A DNA stretch of 9,857 nucleotides from assembly GCA_022573065.1 (NCBI GenBank), contig JACZUQ010000032.1, forward strand, positions 1 through 9,857. Reading direction: 5' to 3'. Below the pieces are notes generated by a model. The model had not been told where the DNA came from, did no database searches, and was given only the letters and a program-made list of their open reading frames with translations. The DNA comes from Nitrososphaerota archaeon (GTDB lineage: Archaea > Thermoproteota > Nitrososphaeria > Nitrososphaerales > Nitrosopumilaceae). Of this stretch, positions 1 to 6,245 are shown piece by piece (position 1 is the first letter of the stretch; each line of letters starts with the position of its first letter). A program made the position numbers and the translations under genes.

Positions 1-656
1 TATTAGGTACAGGAGAAACTGCAGCTACGGTTTCAAAGTCTCTTAATTCACAAGGATACACATTTGATATTTCTAGCCTTACTATTGAACGAGCTACTAG
101 TTTTTCAAAAAATTTGGGTGGAAACCCAGTTGAATTTGAAGAAGTTTTAGCAGGATTTGATAAATATGATATTGTATTTGTTGCAACTACTGCAGACTAC
201 TTTATGATTAATTATGATCGATTAAGAATGGTTATGGAAAAGAAAACAAAAGGGACATTGATATTGGATATATCAGATCCTAGAGCAGTTGATGAGAAAG
301 TTTCTCAATTTCCTGGAATGAAATTGATGTTCAGAGATCAAGTAGCTGAGATGTATGAAGAGGACGTAAGAGCTAGAAAAGGTAAAGTTCCATCTGTAGA
401 AGAGATGATTGGTAAAGAAGTTCCAATCATCGAAGCAACAATGAAACGAATAGATGTAGAACCTTTAGTTAAAGATGTAACAGTAAGTGTAGATTCTTTA
501 AGAAAAAAAGAATTGGAAAAAGCCTTGGAAAAGCTTGGTGAAACAGATGAGAATAAAATTAAAATTATCGAAGAATTAACAAAGAATGTTGTAGAAAAAA
601 TTATTTCTGTTCCAGTAACTAGTTCTAAAGAGACGTCTGAACAAGAAAATCATTAA
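1..656 (+). CDS. hemA: Glutamyl-tRNA reductase, C-terminal part (5' end outside window)
   Basis: The product reduces glutamate on tRNA(Glu) to glutamate-1-semialdehyde with NADPH, the first committed step of C5-pathway tetrapyrrole synthesis (haem, sirohaem, cobalamin) in the cytoplasm. The reading frame is open from base 3, giving 217 visible residues. It enters inside the NADPH-binding Rossmann domain: the first visible residues LGTGETAA match the glycine-rich loop, then FVATTAD and ILDISDPRAVD follow as in the family. The C-terminal part has the long helical dimerisation domain (EVPIIEATMKRIDVEP, then SLRKKELEKALEKL) and a conserved-looking end (VVEKIISVPV) before a short polar tail. The N-terminal catalytic domain with the active-site cysteine is missing only because of the window edge. 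An apparent TTG/ATG start near 114 would cut into the fold, so it is not used. The gene converges on the FNR gene with a 27-bp gap. Family call is firm. Confidence 0.9.
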   Translation, partial: LGTGETAATVSKSLNSQGYTFDISSLTIERATSFSKNLGGNPVEFEEVLAGFDKYDIVFVATTADYFMINYDRLRMVMEKKTKGTLILDISDPRAVDEKVSQFPGMKLMFRDQVAEMYEEDVRARKGKVPSVEEMIGKEVPIIEATMKRIDVEPLVKDVTVSVDSLRKKELEKALEKLGETDENKIKIIEELTKNVVEKIISVPVTSSKETSEQENH

Positions 657-657
657 C

Positions 658-680
658 AAAAAAATTAGTTCTTTAAAAAA
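658..680 (-). terminator. Candidate T-tract terminator of the FNR-like gene
   Basis: Read on the minus strand, the 27-bp gap after the FNR stop codon contains T6 (680-675) and T7 (664-658). Archaeal RNA polymerase commonly terminates at such U-tracts without a hairpin. The plus strand has no comparable T-run in the gap, so hemA transcription probably ends beyond it, within the opposing gene. Confidence 0.45.
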
Positions 681-683
681 CGA

Positions 684-1529
684 TTAACCATATGATTCGA
701 ATTTTATTTCATAGCTTCCATCTTCGCGTTTCTCGTGTTCTGTGACGAAGCCTTTTTCTTTTACACAGTTGATTACGCCATCGATAGTACCTTGATATCC
801 ACAAATGTAGACCATAGTGTTCTCTTTAGTAAGTTCCTCCCCAACAAGCTCTTCTACTGGAGATAATCCACCAGGTTTTGACTTGAAAAAGGATTCGACT
901 CTTCCTGTTTGACCTCTCCAAGATCTGTTATACAATTCTTTTGGTCTGCTAATGGCAGCTCTGTATTTAAAATTCCACTCATCTTTTCCTCTTTCAATAC
1001 TTTCGTCATCTAATTTTGTGAAAAGTCCTTTGTAACTTAGTTCATCAACATAACTTGCACCATGCAGAATTATGACTTCTCTTTTATCACCAACAGCATT
1101 AAGATGAAGAGCATATGCAACGAAAGGAGCAATTCCAGTACCTCCACCGACACAAATAATTCTACGTCTATCAGGTTGACCGTTAGGTAATTTCTGATTA
1201 ATTGCTAAAGCATTTCCTGTTGGGTTCCCCCAAAAAATTTCATCTCCTTCACTTGCATAAAATAGTTGAGTTGTTACACGACCTGGTAGCGGCTTTCGAA
1301 CCCATCTAATTACAAATTCAAAATACTTGCGGTTTTCAGGATGTGATGCTATTGAATATGCTCTACGAACCAACTTGAAATTTTCTGCTGGTATTGGAAC
1401 ACCAATAGTCAAGAATTGTCCTGTGTTATACTCTGGCATAATCCCATTCTCTGGAACAAATCGTATTATGACAAGATCTTCTCTTAGAAATTGTGTGTAA
1501 GTAATTATTCCTTTATTATCTGAGACCAT
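684..1529 (-). CDS. Ferredoxin-NADP+ reductase-like FAD flavoprotein
   Basis: A 281-residue soluble oxidoreductase of the ferredoxin-NADP+ reductase superfamily, expected to move electrons between ferredoxin (or flavodoxin) and NADP(H). Residues 1-110 form the FAD-binding barrel: R56-A-Y-S59 is the RxYS flavin motif, preceded by GQFLTIG (37-43), with GRVTTQL (83-89) contacting the cofactor. Residues 122-281 form the NADP domain: GGGTGIAP (128-135) is the pyrophosphate loop, HGASYVDEL (156-164) matches the family HG..xxxEL, and CGYQGTI (243-249) is the conserved CG strand end. S194-R195 and GQTGRV (206-211) resemble the segments that hold the 2'-phosphate in bacterial Fpr, so NADP(H) is favoured over NAD(H). 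The protein ends in Tyr-Gly, where many bacterial homologues end in an aromatic. It is divergent from the carboxylase operon and about 4.3 kb from the complex I operon. Physiological partner and direction are inferred. The only plausible start is the ATG at 1529. Confidence 0.85.
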   Translation of the reverse strand: MVSDNKGIITYTQFLREDLVIIRFVPENGIMPEYNTGQFLTIGVPIPAENFKLVRRAYSIASHPENRKYFEFVIRWVRKPLPGRVTTQLFYASEGDEIFWGNPTGNALAINQKLPNGQPDRRRIICVGGGTGIAPFVAYALHLNAVGDKREVIILHGASYVDELSYKGLFTKLDDESIERGKDEWNFKYRAAISRPKELYNRSWRGQTGRVESFFKSKPGGLSPVEELVGEELTKENTMVYICGYQGTIDGVINCVKEKGFVTEHEKREDGSYEIKFESYG

Positions 1530-1595
1530 CCAAGATATTTTTTCTCAACTTTGGTTAAATGTATTTCTGTTAAAAGCAAATCTTCAAAAATTAGA

Positions 1596-1610
1596 ACTTT
1601 CGGTAAAAGT
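1596..1610. repeat. Inverted repeat upstream of the carboxylase promoter
   Basis: ACTTT (1596-1600) and AAAGT (1606-1610) form perfect 5-bp arms around a 5-base centre. The element sits about 29 bp upstream of the carboxylase TATA box in the divergent spacer, a position suited to a transcription factor. Short AT-rich palindromes occur by chance, so this is only a candidate operator. Confidence 0.25.
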
Positions 1611-1627
1611 CAAGAAAACATCTAAAC

Positions 1628-1636
1628 TTAATATAT
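1628..1636 (+). promoter_or_regulatory. TATA box of the acetyl/propionyl-CoA carboxylase operon
   Basis: TTAATATAT resembles the archaeal TATA consensus (TTTATATA). Its centre is about 32 bp upstream of the ATG at 1664. With initiation about 25 nt downstream of the box centre, the transcript would begin around 1656-1659 and carry only a few leader bases, too few for a Shine-Dalgarno sequence. The mRNA is thus probably leaderless or nearly so. Confidence 0.6.
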
Positions 1637-1663
1637 GTAAAAGCATTTTTTAGATCGCTGGGC

Positions 1664-3211
1664 ATGCATTCTAATAAAATTGAAGATTTTCTAAAAAAAA
1701 ATAAAATCGCAGACCAGGGAGGCGGCCAAGATAGAATATTAGCTCAACACGAGAAAGGTAAACTAACTGCACGAGAAAGAATTTCTTTGTTAGTTGATGA
1801 AGGGAGTTTCGTTGAACTTGACAAACTTACAACACATCATTATCATGAATTTGAAATGCAAAAAAAGAAATTCTTTGGTGATTCAATTGTTACTGGTTAT
1901 GGAAAGATAAACGGAAGACAAGTTTTTGTTTTTGCATATGACTTTACTGTTCTTGGCGGCACTCTTAGTCAAATGGGAGCAAAAAAAATTACTAAACTAA
2001 TGGATCACGCTTTACGAGTTGGTTGTCCAATTATAGGAATTGCAGATTCAGGAGGTGCAAGAATTCAAGAAGGTATTTTGAGTTTAGATGGTTTTGCTGA
2101 TATTTTTTATCACAATGAATTAGCATCTGGAGTTGTTCCACAGATCACAGCAAGTATTGGTCCTTCAGCAGGTGGAGCTGTGTATTCTCCTGCAATGACT
2201 GATTTTGTAATCATGGTTGATAAAACAGCTTCGATGTTTGTAACAGGACCAGATGTTGTAAAGACGGTTCTATCTGAAGAAGTAACTACAGATGAATTAG
2301 GTGGCGCAATGACTCATGCAACAAAGAGTGGTGTTGCACATTATGTAGCTAAAAATGAATATGATTGCATGGACTATATCAAAAAACTTCTTTCTTATCT
2401 ACCAGAAAATAATACCCAAGAGCCTCCCATAGTTGCCACTGATGATGATCCAAATAGACTTGATCATAATTTAATTAACGTACTTCCAGAAAATACACTG
2501 CAACCCTATGATATGAGAGAAATAATTCAATCATTTCTTGATAATAACATATTCTTTGAAATTCATGAATTGTTTGCACCAAATATTGTTGTAGGATATG
2601 GAAGATTAAACGGTAGAACAGTTGGAATTGTTGCAAACCAACCAATTTCCTTAGCTGGAGCACTTGACATTGATTCTTCAAATAAAGCTGCAAGATTCAT
2701 TCGTTTTTGTGATTGTTACAATATACCAATCATTACTCTAGTAGATACTCCAGGATACATGCCAGGTACTAATCAAGAACATAATGGTATCATTAGACAT
2801 GGAAGCAAGCTTTTGTATGCTTTTTGTGAAGCAACAGTTCCAAAAATTACTTTAGTAATTGGTAAAGCATATGGTGGTGCATATATTGCCATGGGAAGTA
2901 AAAATCTAAGAACTGATATTAATTATGCATGGCCCACTGCTCAAATTGCAGTAATGGGTTCAGAGGCAGCTATAAAAATTATTAACCGAAAAGATTTGGC
3001 TAACGCAAAAGATCAAGATGCGTTAAAGAAACAATTGATTGATGAATTTACAGAAAAATTCGCTAATCCATATGTGGCTGCTTCTCAAGGAACAGTGGAT
3101 GCAGTAATTGATCCTGCTGAAACAAGACCCATGTTAATTAAAGGATTAGAGATGCTTTTGAACAAAAGAGAAAAAAAACTCCCTCGTAAACACGGAAACA
3201 TCAATCTATGA
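1664..3211 (+). CDS. Acetyl/propionyl-CoA carboxylase, carboxyltransferase (beta) subunit
   Basis: A 515-residue carboxyltransferase that moves the carboxyl group from biotin on the carrier protein to acetyl-CoA or propionyl-CoA, giving malonyl- or methylmalonyl-CoA. Both steps belong to the archaeal 3-hydroxypropionate/4-hydroxybutyrate cycle. Length and layout match the PccB/AccB family: two crotonase-like halves on one chain (about 25-250 and 270-500), unlike E. coli AccA plus AccD. The N half shows ADSGGARIQEG (127-137) and GPSAGGAVYSPA (166-177); the C half shows DTPGYMPG (361-368), GKAYGGAY (400-407) and AWPTAQIAVMG (422-432). These glycine-rich loops form the two oxyanion holes. The residue after GGAY is Ile408, the position that sets acyl-CoA selectivity in actinobacterial homologues. 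The ATG at 1664 fits the near-leaderless promoter and the family N-terminus. It is first of three tightly packed genes; the next starts 7 nt after the stop. Confidence 0.93.
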   Translation: MHSNKIEDFLKKNKIADQGGGQDRILAQHEKGKLTARERISLLVDEGSFVELDKLTTHHYHEFEMQKKKFFGDSIVTGYGKINGRQVFVFAYDFTVLGGTLSQMGAKKITKLMDHALRVGCPIIGIADSGGARIQEGILSLDGFADIFYHNELASGVVPQITASIGPSAGGAVYSPAMTDFVIMVDKTASMFVTGPDVVKTVLSEEVTTDELGGAMTHATKSGVAHYVAKNEYDCMDYIKKLLSYLPENNTQEPPIVATDDDPNRLDHNLINVLPENTLQPYDMREIIQSFLDNNIFFEIHELFAPNIVVGYGRLNGRTVGIVANQPISLAGALDIDSSNKAARFIRFCDCYNIPIITLVDTPGYMPGTNQEHNGIIRHGSKLLYAFCEATVPKITLVIGKAYGGAYIAMGSKNLRTDINYAWPTAQIAVMGSEAAIKIINRKDLANAKDQDALKKQLIDEFTEKFANPYVAASQGTVDAVIDPAETRPMLIKGLEMLLNKREKKLPRKHGNINL

Positions 3212-3218
3212 GTAAATT

Positions 3219-4712
3219 ATGATCGAAAAAGTACTCATAGCAAATAGAGGAGAAATTGCTTTACGAGTAATTAAAACGTGTAAGGCATTAGGAATTAAAA
3301 CAGTTGCAGTATATTCTGATGAAGATTCCAAGTCTCTGCATGTAAAACATGCTACAGAAGCTTATCACATTGGTGAAGCTACTCCTGCAAAAAGTTACCT
3401 TAATCAAGAAAAGATACTTGATGTGATGTTATCTTCAGGTGCTGACGCAGTTCATCCAGGTTATGGTTTCCTTTCTGAAAACGATGATTTTGCAAGACTG
3501 TGTGAAAAAAATAAAATTAATTTTATTGGTCCGTCTTCAGATTCAATGGATCTTTGTGGTGACAAAATGAAATGTAAAGCTGCAATGTTAAAAGCTAAAG
3601 TTCCAACTGTCCCAGGAAGTCCTGGCCTAGTAAAAGATACTGATGATGCAGAAAAAATTGCAAATGAAATTGGTTATCCTGTAATGTTAAAATCAGTTTA
3701 TGGTGGTGGAGGTCGTGGAATTAGAATAGTAAATACTGATCAAGAATTACGTGATGGCTATGAATCTGTTACAGGAGAATCAATGGCATCCGTAGGAAAA
3801 TCTGCCATTATTGTAGAAAAATTCCTTACAAAAACACGACACATTGAATTTCAAATGGCTAGAGACACTCATGGTAATACTGTTCACATCTTTGAAAGAG
3901 AATGCTCAATTCAAAGACGTAATCAAAAATTAATTGAACAAACCCCTTCACCTGTTGTTGATGAAGAAATAAGAACCCGTGTGGGTGAATTAGTTCGTAA
4001 AGCAGCTGATGCAGTTGACTATACTAACTTGGGAACTGCTGAATTTCTAAGAGCTGATAATGGAGAATTCTACTTTATTGAAATCAATGCTAGATTACAA
4101 GTAGAACATCCAATTACTGAACTTGTATCGGGATTGGATTTGGTCAAATTACAAATAGATATTGCAAACGGAGAACCAATTCCTTTCAAACAAAAAGATC
4201 TTAAAATGAATGGATTTGCAATTGAATGTAGAATTAATGCGGAAGACACATTTTTAGACTTTGCACCATCGACAGGACCAATACCTGATGTAACAATACC
4301 TTCAGGACCTAGTGTGCGGTGTGATACATATCTGTATCCAGGTTGTGCTGTTTCGCCATTCTATGATTCCCTCATGGCAAAACTTTGCACATGGGGGCAA
4401 ACATTTGAAGAGTGTAGACTAAGAATGCTTAACGCTCTAAATGATTTTTACATTCAAGGTGTAGAAACATCAATTCCATTATACAAAACAATTCTAAATA
4501 CTGATGAATACATAAATGGTGAACTTTCAACAGATTTTTTGAAACGATTTGGAATTTTAGATAGATTAACTGCTGACATTAAAAAAGATAGAGAAGCAAA
4601 CAAAGAAGTAGCAATTGCTGCAGCAGTAATTCATTCAGAATACTACAAAAGTAGAGTGAAATCTACGCCTGAAACTAGCTTACACTGGAAAAATAAATTG
4701 GGCAATTCTTAA
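3219..4712 (+). CDS. Acetyl/propionyl-CoA carboxylase, biotin carboxylase subunit
   Basis: Cytoplasmic ATP-dependent biotin carboxylase, 497 residues, which carboxylates the biotin on the partner carrier with bicarbonate. The three domains are complete. The N-terminal preATP-grasp fold opens with KVLIANRGEIALRV (4-17) and includes HPGYGFLSEN (79-88). The ATP-grasp domain has the glycine-rich loop GGGGRGIR (162-169), ERECSIQRRNQKLIE (226-240) and the metal/bicarbonate segment EINARLQVEHP (288-298), where Ala291 replaces the usual Thr or Pro after the Asn. The C-terminal domain follows, then about 45 mostly helical residues beyond the length of E. coli AccC. There is no biotinyl domain; it is the next gene. 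The ATG lies 7 nt after the carboxyltransferase stop without a Shine-Dalgarno sequence, so translation probably depends on upstream ribosomes. The stop overlaps the next start (TAATG). It is too short and lacks the domains for carbamoyl-phosphate synthetase, a common misannotation of this family. Confidence 0.93.
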   Translation: MIEKVLIANRGEIALRVIKTCKALGIKTVAVYSDEDSKSLHVKHATEAYHIGEATPAKSYLNQEKILDVMLSSGADAVHPGYGFLSENDDFARLCEKNKINFIGPSSDSMDLCGDKMKCKAAMLKAKVPTVPGSPGLVKDTDDAEKIANEIGYPVMLKSVYGGGGRGIRIVNTDQELRDGYESVTGESMASVGKSAIIVEKFLTKTRHIEFQMARDTHGNTVHIFERECSIQRRNQKLIEQTPSPVVDEEIRTRVGELVRKAADAVDYTNLGTAEFLRADNGEFYFIEINARLQVEHPITELVSGLDLVKLQIDIANGEPIPFKQKDLKMNGFAIECRINAEDTFLDFAPSTGPIPDVTIPSGPSVRCDTYLYPGCAVSPFYDSLMAKLCTWGQTFEECRLRMLNALNDFYIQGVETSIPLYKTILNTDEYINGELSTDFLKRFGILDRLTADIKKDREANKEVAIAAAVIHSEYYKSRVKSTPETSLHWKNKLGNS

Positions 4713-5224
4713 TGGAATACAAAATAGAAGACATTGAAGATACTTTTAATGCTGAAATTATACAACAATTAGGAAATTTAGAATATTTAATTAAAATCAA
4801 TGATAATGAAAAAAATTTAAAAATTCTTACTATGTCTTCTCGCGGTATTGAATTTATCTTAGATCAAAAATATCACAAAGTAATGTATCTTGATAACACT
4901 ACCTCGCAAATGAAAATTGTTGTAAACGGAATACCAATTACAGTAAACATGCATCAAAATTTTAATGAAATCGTTTTCAAAAACTCTGGAGACTCTGGCA
5001 CTGGTGATTCACAACTCAATCTTCATAGCCAAATTCCTGGTAAAGTAATTAAAATCTCAGTTTCAGAAGGTTCTGAAGTAAAAAAAGAAGATGTAATTTG
5101 CGTCTTAGAATCAATGAAGATGCAAGTTTCGGTGAAATCACATAAAGACGGTGTTGTTAAAAAAATAAAAGTAAAAGAAGGTTCAACAGTTGCGAAAAAT
5201 GACATTATTGCAGAAATAGAATAA
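4712..5224 (+). CDS. Biotin carboxyl carrier protein of acetyl/propionyl-CoA carboxylase
   Basis: A 170-residue carrier that holds covalent biotin and shuttles carboxyl groups between the biotin carboxylase and the carboxyltransferase. The C-terminal part (about 104-170) is a biotinyl/lipoyl barrel: Q107-I-P-G-K-V, then ESMKM (133-137) with Lys136 as the biotin-acceptor lysine, then the mirror-image half DGVVKKIKVKEGSTV (146-160). The motif is ESMKM, not the commoner EAMKM; the flanking Met residues are kept, so biotin is favoured over lipoate. Residues 91-100 (NSGDSGTGDS) are a flexible linker. The N-terminal 90 residues are beta-rich, with IEFILDQKYHKVMYL and IVVNGIPITV resembling the small barrel that couples subunits in propionyl-CoA carboxylase alpha chains. 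The start codon shares its A with the preceding stop. The biotin ligase is not in this window. Confidence 0.92.
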   Translation: MEYKIEDIEDTFNAEIIQQLGNLEYLIKINDNEKNLKILTMSSRGIEFILDQKYHKVMYLDNTTSQMKIVVNGIPITVNMHQNFNEIVFKNSGDSGTGDSQLNLHSQIPGKVIKISVSEGSEVKKEDVICVLESMKMQVSVKSHKDGVVKKIKVKEGSTVAKNDIIAEIE

Positions 5225-5227
5225 TTT

Positions 5228-5235
5228 AAAAAAAA
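5228..5235 (-). terminator. T8 tract after the peroxiredoxin gene
   Basis: On the minus strand eight consecutive T residues follow the peroxiredoxin stop codon at once, a typical archaeal U-tract terminator. The gap to the convergent carrier gene is only 11 bp and has no long T-run on the plus strand, so the carboxylase transcript probably overlaps the 3' end of the peroxiredoxin gene. Confidence 0.5.
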
Positions 5236-5709
5236 TTAATTTCCTTTGCTAAGAAAATCTTTAATCTCTTTATAATTTGGTTCTACAAGTGGATTATCTG
5301 ATACCCATTTGTAAGCTATCTTTCCATTTTCATCTATAATGAAAATAGAACGCTTTGCTGCATCATAATCTTTAATATGCAATAGATCTGGCATCAACAC
5401 ATCATAATCTCGAATTGTTTTACTTTTATAATCTCCAAGAATTGGGAATTTTAAATTATTTTTTTCAGCAAAGGCCTTGTTTGCAAATGGTCCGTCATTA
5501 CTTATCGCAATAACTTGTGCTCCAAGATTTGATAGTTCATCGCGTGAATCTCTTAAAGTGCACAATTCAGTTTCACATACAGGAGAGCTTGCTGCTACAA
5601 AAAATGATAAAATTATTTTTTTTCCTTTAAATTCATCTAAAGTTCTCATTTTAAGCTCAGTATCTACCAATTCAAAGTTTGGAGCTAGGTCTCCAACATT
5701 CAAAGTCAT
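5236..5709 (-). CDS. Peroxiredoxin (AhpC/TSA family, BCP-like atypical 2-Cys)
   Basis: Thiol peroxidase that reduces hydrogen peroxide and organic peroxides. The protein has a thioredoxin-like fold with the family opening VGDLAPNFEL and a conserved C-terminal half (VIAISND, FPILGD, RSIFIIDENGKI). The peroxidatic cysteine is in SPVCETELCTLRDS; the second cysteine five residues on matches the C-x4-C resolving pair of BCP-type enzymes. The active-site signature PxxxT/SxxC is incomplete: the proline seven before the cysteine is Val (FFVAASSPVC), while Ser is present three before it. I chose the ATG at 5709 (157 residues), since family members start just before VGD and a TATA-like TTAATATT lies about 25 bp upstream. 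An in-frame ATG at 5727 would add MISNCC, with two further cysteines. The gene stands between the carboxylase and complex I operons on the opposite strand. Its electron donor is not encoded here. Confidence 0.85.
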   Translation of the reverse strand: MTLNVGDLAPNFELVDTELKMRTLDEFKGKKIILSFFVAASSPVCETELCTLRDSRDELSNLGAQVIAISNDGPFANKAFAEKNNLKFPILGDYKSKTIRDYDVLMPDLLHIKDYDAAKRSIFIIDENGKIAYKWVSDNPLVEPNYKEIKDFLSKGN

Positions 5710-5729
5710 ACAACAGTTTGAAATCATGT

Positions 5730-5737
5730 AATATTAA
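5730..5737 (-). promoter_or_regulatory. TATA-like element for the peroxiredoxin gene
   Basis: TTAATATT on the minus strand is centred about 25 bp upstream of the ATG at 5709, right for a leaderless transcript from that codon. If the ATG at 5727 were used, this element would be too close and a weaker AT-rich stretch near 5747-5760 would have to serve. The match is modest. Confidence 0.35.
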
Positions 5738-5792
5738 GAACTTTGCAAAATTTAGTTTATGGAACCTTAAACGAAAAAAAAACTAGGATAGC

Positions 5793-5802
5793 TTTTTATA
5801 TC
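5793..5802 (+). promoter_or_regulatory. TATA box of the complex I (nuo) operon
   Basis: TTTTTATATC is the best TATA-like sequence in the spacer between the divergent peroxiredoxin and nuoA genes. Initiation about 25 nt downstream, near 5822-5824, gives a leader of about 18 nt that includes the Shine-Dalgarno sequence at 5831-5836. Confidence 0.6.
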
Positions 5803-5815
5803 TTCGGGAGGGTCT

Positions 5816-5828
5816 CAAAGCTACTTTG
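5816..5828. repeat. Inverted repeat across the predicted nuo transcription start
   Basis: CAAAG (5816-5820) and CTTTG (5824-5828) form perfect 5-bp arms around CTA. The repeat covers the transcription start predicted from the TATA box, where a bound repressor would block polymerase. It is too short to exclude chance. Confidence 0.25.
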
Positions 5829-5830
5829 GT

Positions 5831-5836
5831 AGGTGA
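5831..5836 (+). promoter_or_regulatory. Shine-Dalgarno sequence that fixes the nuoA start
   Basis: AGGTGA is fully complementary to the 3' end of archaeal 16S rRNA and ends four bases before the ATG at 5841. It supports that ATG over the in-frame TTG at 5826, which lies upstream of this site and has no such sequence of its own. Confidence 0.7.
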
Positions 5837-5840
5837 AACC

Positions 5841-6200
5841 ATGGCAAATTACAGTCAAGTAATGTTGATGTTTGGTTTTGCCGTAGTTGCAATGGCTCCT
5901 GCTTTGATCATTTCAAGAATGATCTCACCCAGAAAACGAAGTAATCCAGTAAAATTCCTTCCAATGGAATGTGGTCAAGTCCCATCTGGTGCTGGACGGA
6001 CTCATTTTATGATGCAATATTACGCTTTTATCTTGATGTTTGTTGTTTTTGATGTTATGGCAATTTTCTTGTATGCATGGGGAGCCACACTACTTGAACT
6101 TGAAAAATCTACCATTCTTCCAATCATAGCTTTCTTAGGAATAATGTTTGGAGCGATGGCTTATGCACTTAATCAATCAAAGAGGCGAGATATTTGGTAA
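5841..6200 (+). CDS. nuoA: NADH-quinone oxidoreductase-like complex I subunit A
   Basis: Small membrane subunit (ND3 homologue) at the joint between the membrane arm and the quinone module of complex I. It has 119 residues with three predicted membrane helices (about 7-27, 58-80, 92-112) and the long loop between the first two that holds P41-M-E-C-G-Q-V-P-S-G, the family PxECGxxPxG motif with the loop cysteine C44. MMQYYAFILMFVVFD matches the second helix. The near-invariant FDVE ending is FDVM here: Asp71 is kept, but the glutamate two residues on is Met73. It is the first gene of the nuo operon, with its own TATA box and Shine-Dalgarno sequence. NuoB follows after a 45-bp gap. Family call is firm; the effect of the Met is unknown. 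Confidence 0.92.
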   Translation: MANYSQVMLMFGFAVVAMAPALIISRMISPRKRSNPVKFLPMECGQVPSGAGRTHFMMQYYAFILMFVVFDVMAIFLYAWGATLLELEKSTILPIIAFLGIMFGAMAYALNQSKRRDIW

Positions 6201-6228
6201 TCCTAAACTCACGAAATATTTTCAAAAT

Positions 6229-6234
6229 GGAGGT
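6229..6234 (+). promoter_or_regulatory. Shine-Dalgarno sequence of nuoB
   Basis: GGAGGT is a strong archaeal ribosome-binding sequence, ending 11 bases before the nuoB ATG at 6246. The spacing is longer than usual, but no other in-frame start lies nearer. Confidence 0.6.
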
Positions 6235-6245
6235 TTGGATTTACA

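Noticed and set aside
1..113. hemA as a truncated pseudogene
   Set aside because: The frame is open to the window edge and starts in mid-domain; the missing N-terminus reflects where the window was cut.
1536..1543. AAAATATC on the minus strand as TATA box of the FNR-like gene
   Set aside because: Transcription from it would start inside the coding region. The better-spaced stretch near 1554-1561 matches the consensus poorly, so I list no promoter for this gene.
2475..2693. Antisense open frame inside the carboxyltransferase gene
   Set aside because: It lies wholly opposite a strongly conserved coding region, matches no family I know and has no promoter or ribosome-binding site.
5477..5731. 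Plus-strand open frame opposite the peroxiredoxin gene
   Set aside because: The peroxiredoxin on the other strand has clear family motifs; this frame is its complement and has no recognisable content.
6201..6245. Possible internal promoter between nuoA and nuoB (AAATATTTT)
   Set aside because: The AT-rich stretch is short and placed so that the transcript would start at or after the strong GGAGGT site. A simple intergenic gap is more likely.
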